Virus record (IMG/VR): IMGVR_UViG_3300031671_000004
Location: 1-37,656 of that record
DNA: 37,656 nucleotides
Direction: 5' to 3' (one strand)
Origin: a virus
The notes under the pieces were generated by a model. It was not told the origin of the DNA. It made no database searches and saw nothing but the letters and a program-made list of their open reading frames with translations. Shown here in pieces: positions 36,471-37,656 of the stretch. The position numbers and the translations under genes are program-made. Within the stretch, counting starts at the first letter, position 1. The number at the start of each line of letters is the position of its first letter.

Positions 36471-37656
36471 TCAAGCGGCTAACTCGACCTCCTCATATTC
36501 TGGAACGACAGGAACGACGCTCTTAATCTTGCTATTTTTAGCAGCATGGTGTGCATTGGCAAAGACCGACAAGTAGACGCTCATAAGACTTGGTGCGACG
36601 ATCAGCAAGGTAGGCAATGGGCTTTTGTCGAGTACCAGCGATATACCTGACAACACAACCGCAAACATGATCTCACCTTTGTTGGCCCGCAGCGCTTCCC
36701 ACCATGATACATGACTGTGGCTTTTCGGCGTTACTAGAAAAACCGATCCGCCGAATAACGACTTGACCGAGGATGTCAGACTGATGAACAGCATGGAACC
36801 GTAGAGCAGAAATGTATGTAAGAGGTACCATGCCATATGCAATAGCGGGATTTTCCGCCAGTAGAAGATCACGTCGTTCATCATCGGCGCGAACAGGAAT
36901 AGGATAGTCGGCACCAGCAGCCAGGCCGGATAGCCGACGTGGTAGCGCAGCAGCGGCAGCAGCACGACGTTGATGACCACGTAGAAGGCAAAGAAGGCAG
37001 TCAACGGCAGGTTGTATGTAAACAGCACAATGTCCAGCTTCTCGAACCATGTCATGTCTGCCCGCAGTATACGCAGAGTGTAGCGTTTAATGAACTCCAT
37101 ATTGCCCTGTGTCCACTTGGAGTGCCGTTTCTTGAATGCCAGGTAGCTGATCGGGTATTCCTCCTCGCAGACAATATCCGCGGCGAAGGCCACGAAATAG
37201 CCCTTCCGCCGGGCCTCAATACTGAAACATAAGTCCTCAGCTACCATATGTGGGAACCCGTTGGCAGCTTGATAGCATGACCGGCTGACCATAGCACCAT
37301 GCCCAAGGAGCGACAGGAAGCCGCCATGTTGTTTCACCGCCTGGTATGTCGGCCAATGCGAATCTACGCCTATAGAGAACAGTTTCATAAACCGGTTGCG
37401 GTTCCGGGTCGCAATGTGGTTGGCCTGGACTATTCCTACGCTGTCGTCTTCGGCAAAGTAATCAAGCGCTCTGGTGACAAAGTTCGGCGGTATGATCTCG
37501 TCGCTGTCTAAAATGACAAAATATTCATAATCGGCAGTTCGTAAGTAGTTATTGAGGTTCCCGGCTTTGAAGCCGATATGGTCTTTCCGTCTGATAACTT
37601 CCAACTTATGGCGCAAGGCGAATGCATCAACCTCTGCCTTGTACTCCGACTTAGTT
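36471..37656 (-). CDS. Family 2 glycosyltransferase, cellulose-synthase-like (5' end outside window)
   Basis: At least 394 aa; the frame is open to the right edge, so the true start is missing. GT-A motifs: GFKAGNLNNYL, DSDE with the metal-binding Asp, GHGAMVSR, AEDLCFSIEARRKGY with the catalytic Asp, and KRHSKWTQGN, the Q/RxxRW-like acceptor motif. C-terminal half holds about five to six membrane helices. Such enzymes make polysaccharide at the membrane. In phages they can modify the host surface, but this may equally be a bacterial gene next to a prophage. Confidence 0.88.
   Translation of the reverse strand, partial: TKSEYKAEVDAFALRHKLEVIRRKDHIGFKAGNLNNYLRTADYEYFVILDSDEIIPPNFVTRALDYFAEDDSVGIVQANHIATRNRNRFMKLFSIGVDSHWPTYQAVKQHGGFLSLLGHGAMVSRSCYQAANGFPHMVAEDLCFSIEARRKGYFVAFAADIVCEEEYPISYLAFKKRHSKWTQGNMEFIKRYTLRILRADMTWFEKLDIVLFTYNLPLTAFFAFYVVINVVLLPLLRYHVGYPAWLLVPTILFLFAPMMNDVIFYWRKIPLLHMAWYLLHTFLLYGSMLFISLTSSVKSLFGGSVFLVTPKSHSHVSWWEALRANKGEIMFAVVLSGISLVLDKSPLPTLLIVAPSLMSVYLSVFANAHHAAKNSKIKSVVPVVPEYEEVELAA

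Noticed and set aside
36294-36482. 62-codon plus-strand ORF
   Set aside because: Starts in the promoter of the minus-strand gene and lacks an SD; the minus-strand reading is more protein-like.

Overview
This window looks like the genome, or most of it, of a siphovirus-type tailed phage or prophage of an uncultivated bacterium. About 27 kb on the minus strand reads, from right to left, as a co-directional head and tail programme: small terminase, large terminase (interrupted by an intein), DUF935/Mu gp29-like portal, Mu F-like head protein, Mu I-like protease with a nested scaffold, decoration protein, major capsid protein, a long cassette of surface/decoration genes, head-tail connector, tail completion proteins, tail tube, frameshifted tail chaperones, TP901-type tape measure (728 aa), distal tail protein, baseplate hub and a LamG-type fibre. 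The standard genetic code fits all genes. Shine-Dalgarno sites (AGGAG type) are common in the structural operon. The host cannot be named from the sequence. A Patescibacteria/Saccharibacteria-type host is only a weak guess, from the style of the low-complexity secreted protein and the repeat protein. No tRNA, rRNA, CRISPR array, transposase or integrase was seen.

Layout. 1-1.2 kb: C-terminally odd LamG tail fibre. 1.4-2.0 kb: plus-strand secreted Thr-rich protein with its own promoter. 2.0-10.1 kb: tail genes. 10.1-10.7 kb: plus-strand HNH endonuclease. 10.7-19.5 kb: connector, a cassette of repeat, beta-helix and decoration-like genes, and capsid. 19.5-27.0 kb: protease/scaffold, portal, terminase. 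27.0-29.9 kb: small genes linked by ATGA overlaps and a replication initiator-like gene, reading into the terminase genes. 29.9-30.35 kb: control region holding a promoter, a palindromic operator candidate, a terminator-like leader hairpin and a DnaA-box cluster resembling an origin. 30.35-33.15 kb: plus-strand accessory genes (membrane protein, AlbA_2/Schlafen-type protein, three small membrane proteins). 33.3-34.7 kb: minus-strand small genes and a C5 cytosine methyltransferase carrying a second conserved-looking frame. 34.8-35.6 kb: plus-strand sigma-70-like factor. 35.6-37.6 kb: small genes and a GT2 glycosyltransferase that runs off the right edge.

How it fits together. Early transcription probably leaves the 30.0 kb control region leftward through the replication genes into terminase and virion genes. 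A phage sigma factor and a methyltransferase diverge from a second control region bounded by an 11-bp inverted repeat. Several accessory genes inserted in, or opposing, the operon have their own promoter-like sequences placed so close to the start codon that their mRNAs would be leaderless, unlike the SD-led structural genes.

Most interesting observations: the 29-copy 14-residue repeat protein, two overlapping conserved-looking frames in the methyltransferase locus, the terminator-like leader whose loop holds an SD and start codon, the A9 slippery chaperone frameshift, a recently duplicated virion gene with one copy frame-shifted, and the leaderless accessory gene set.
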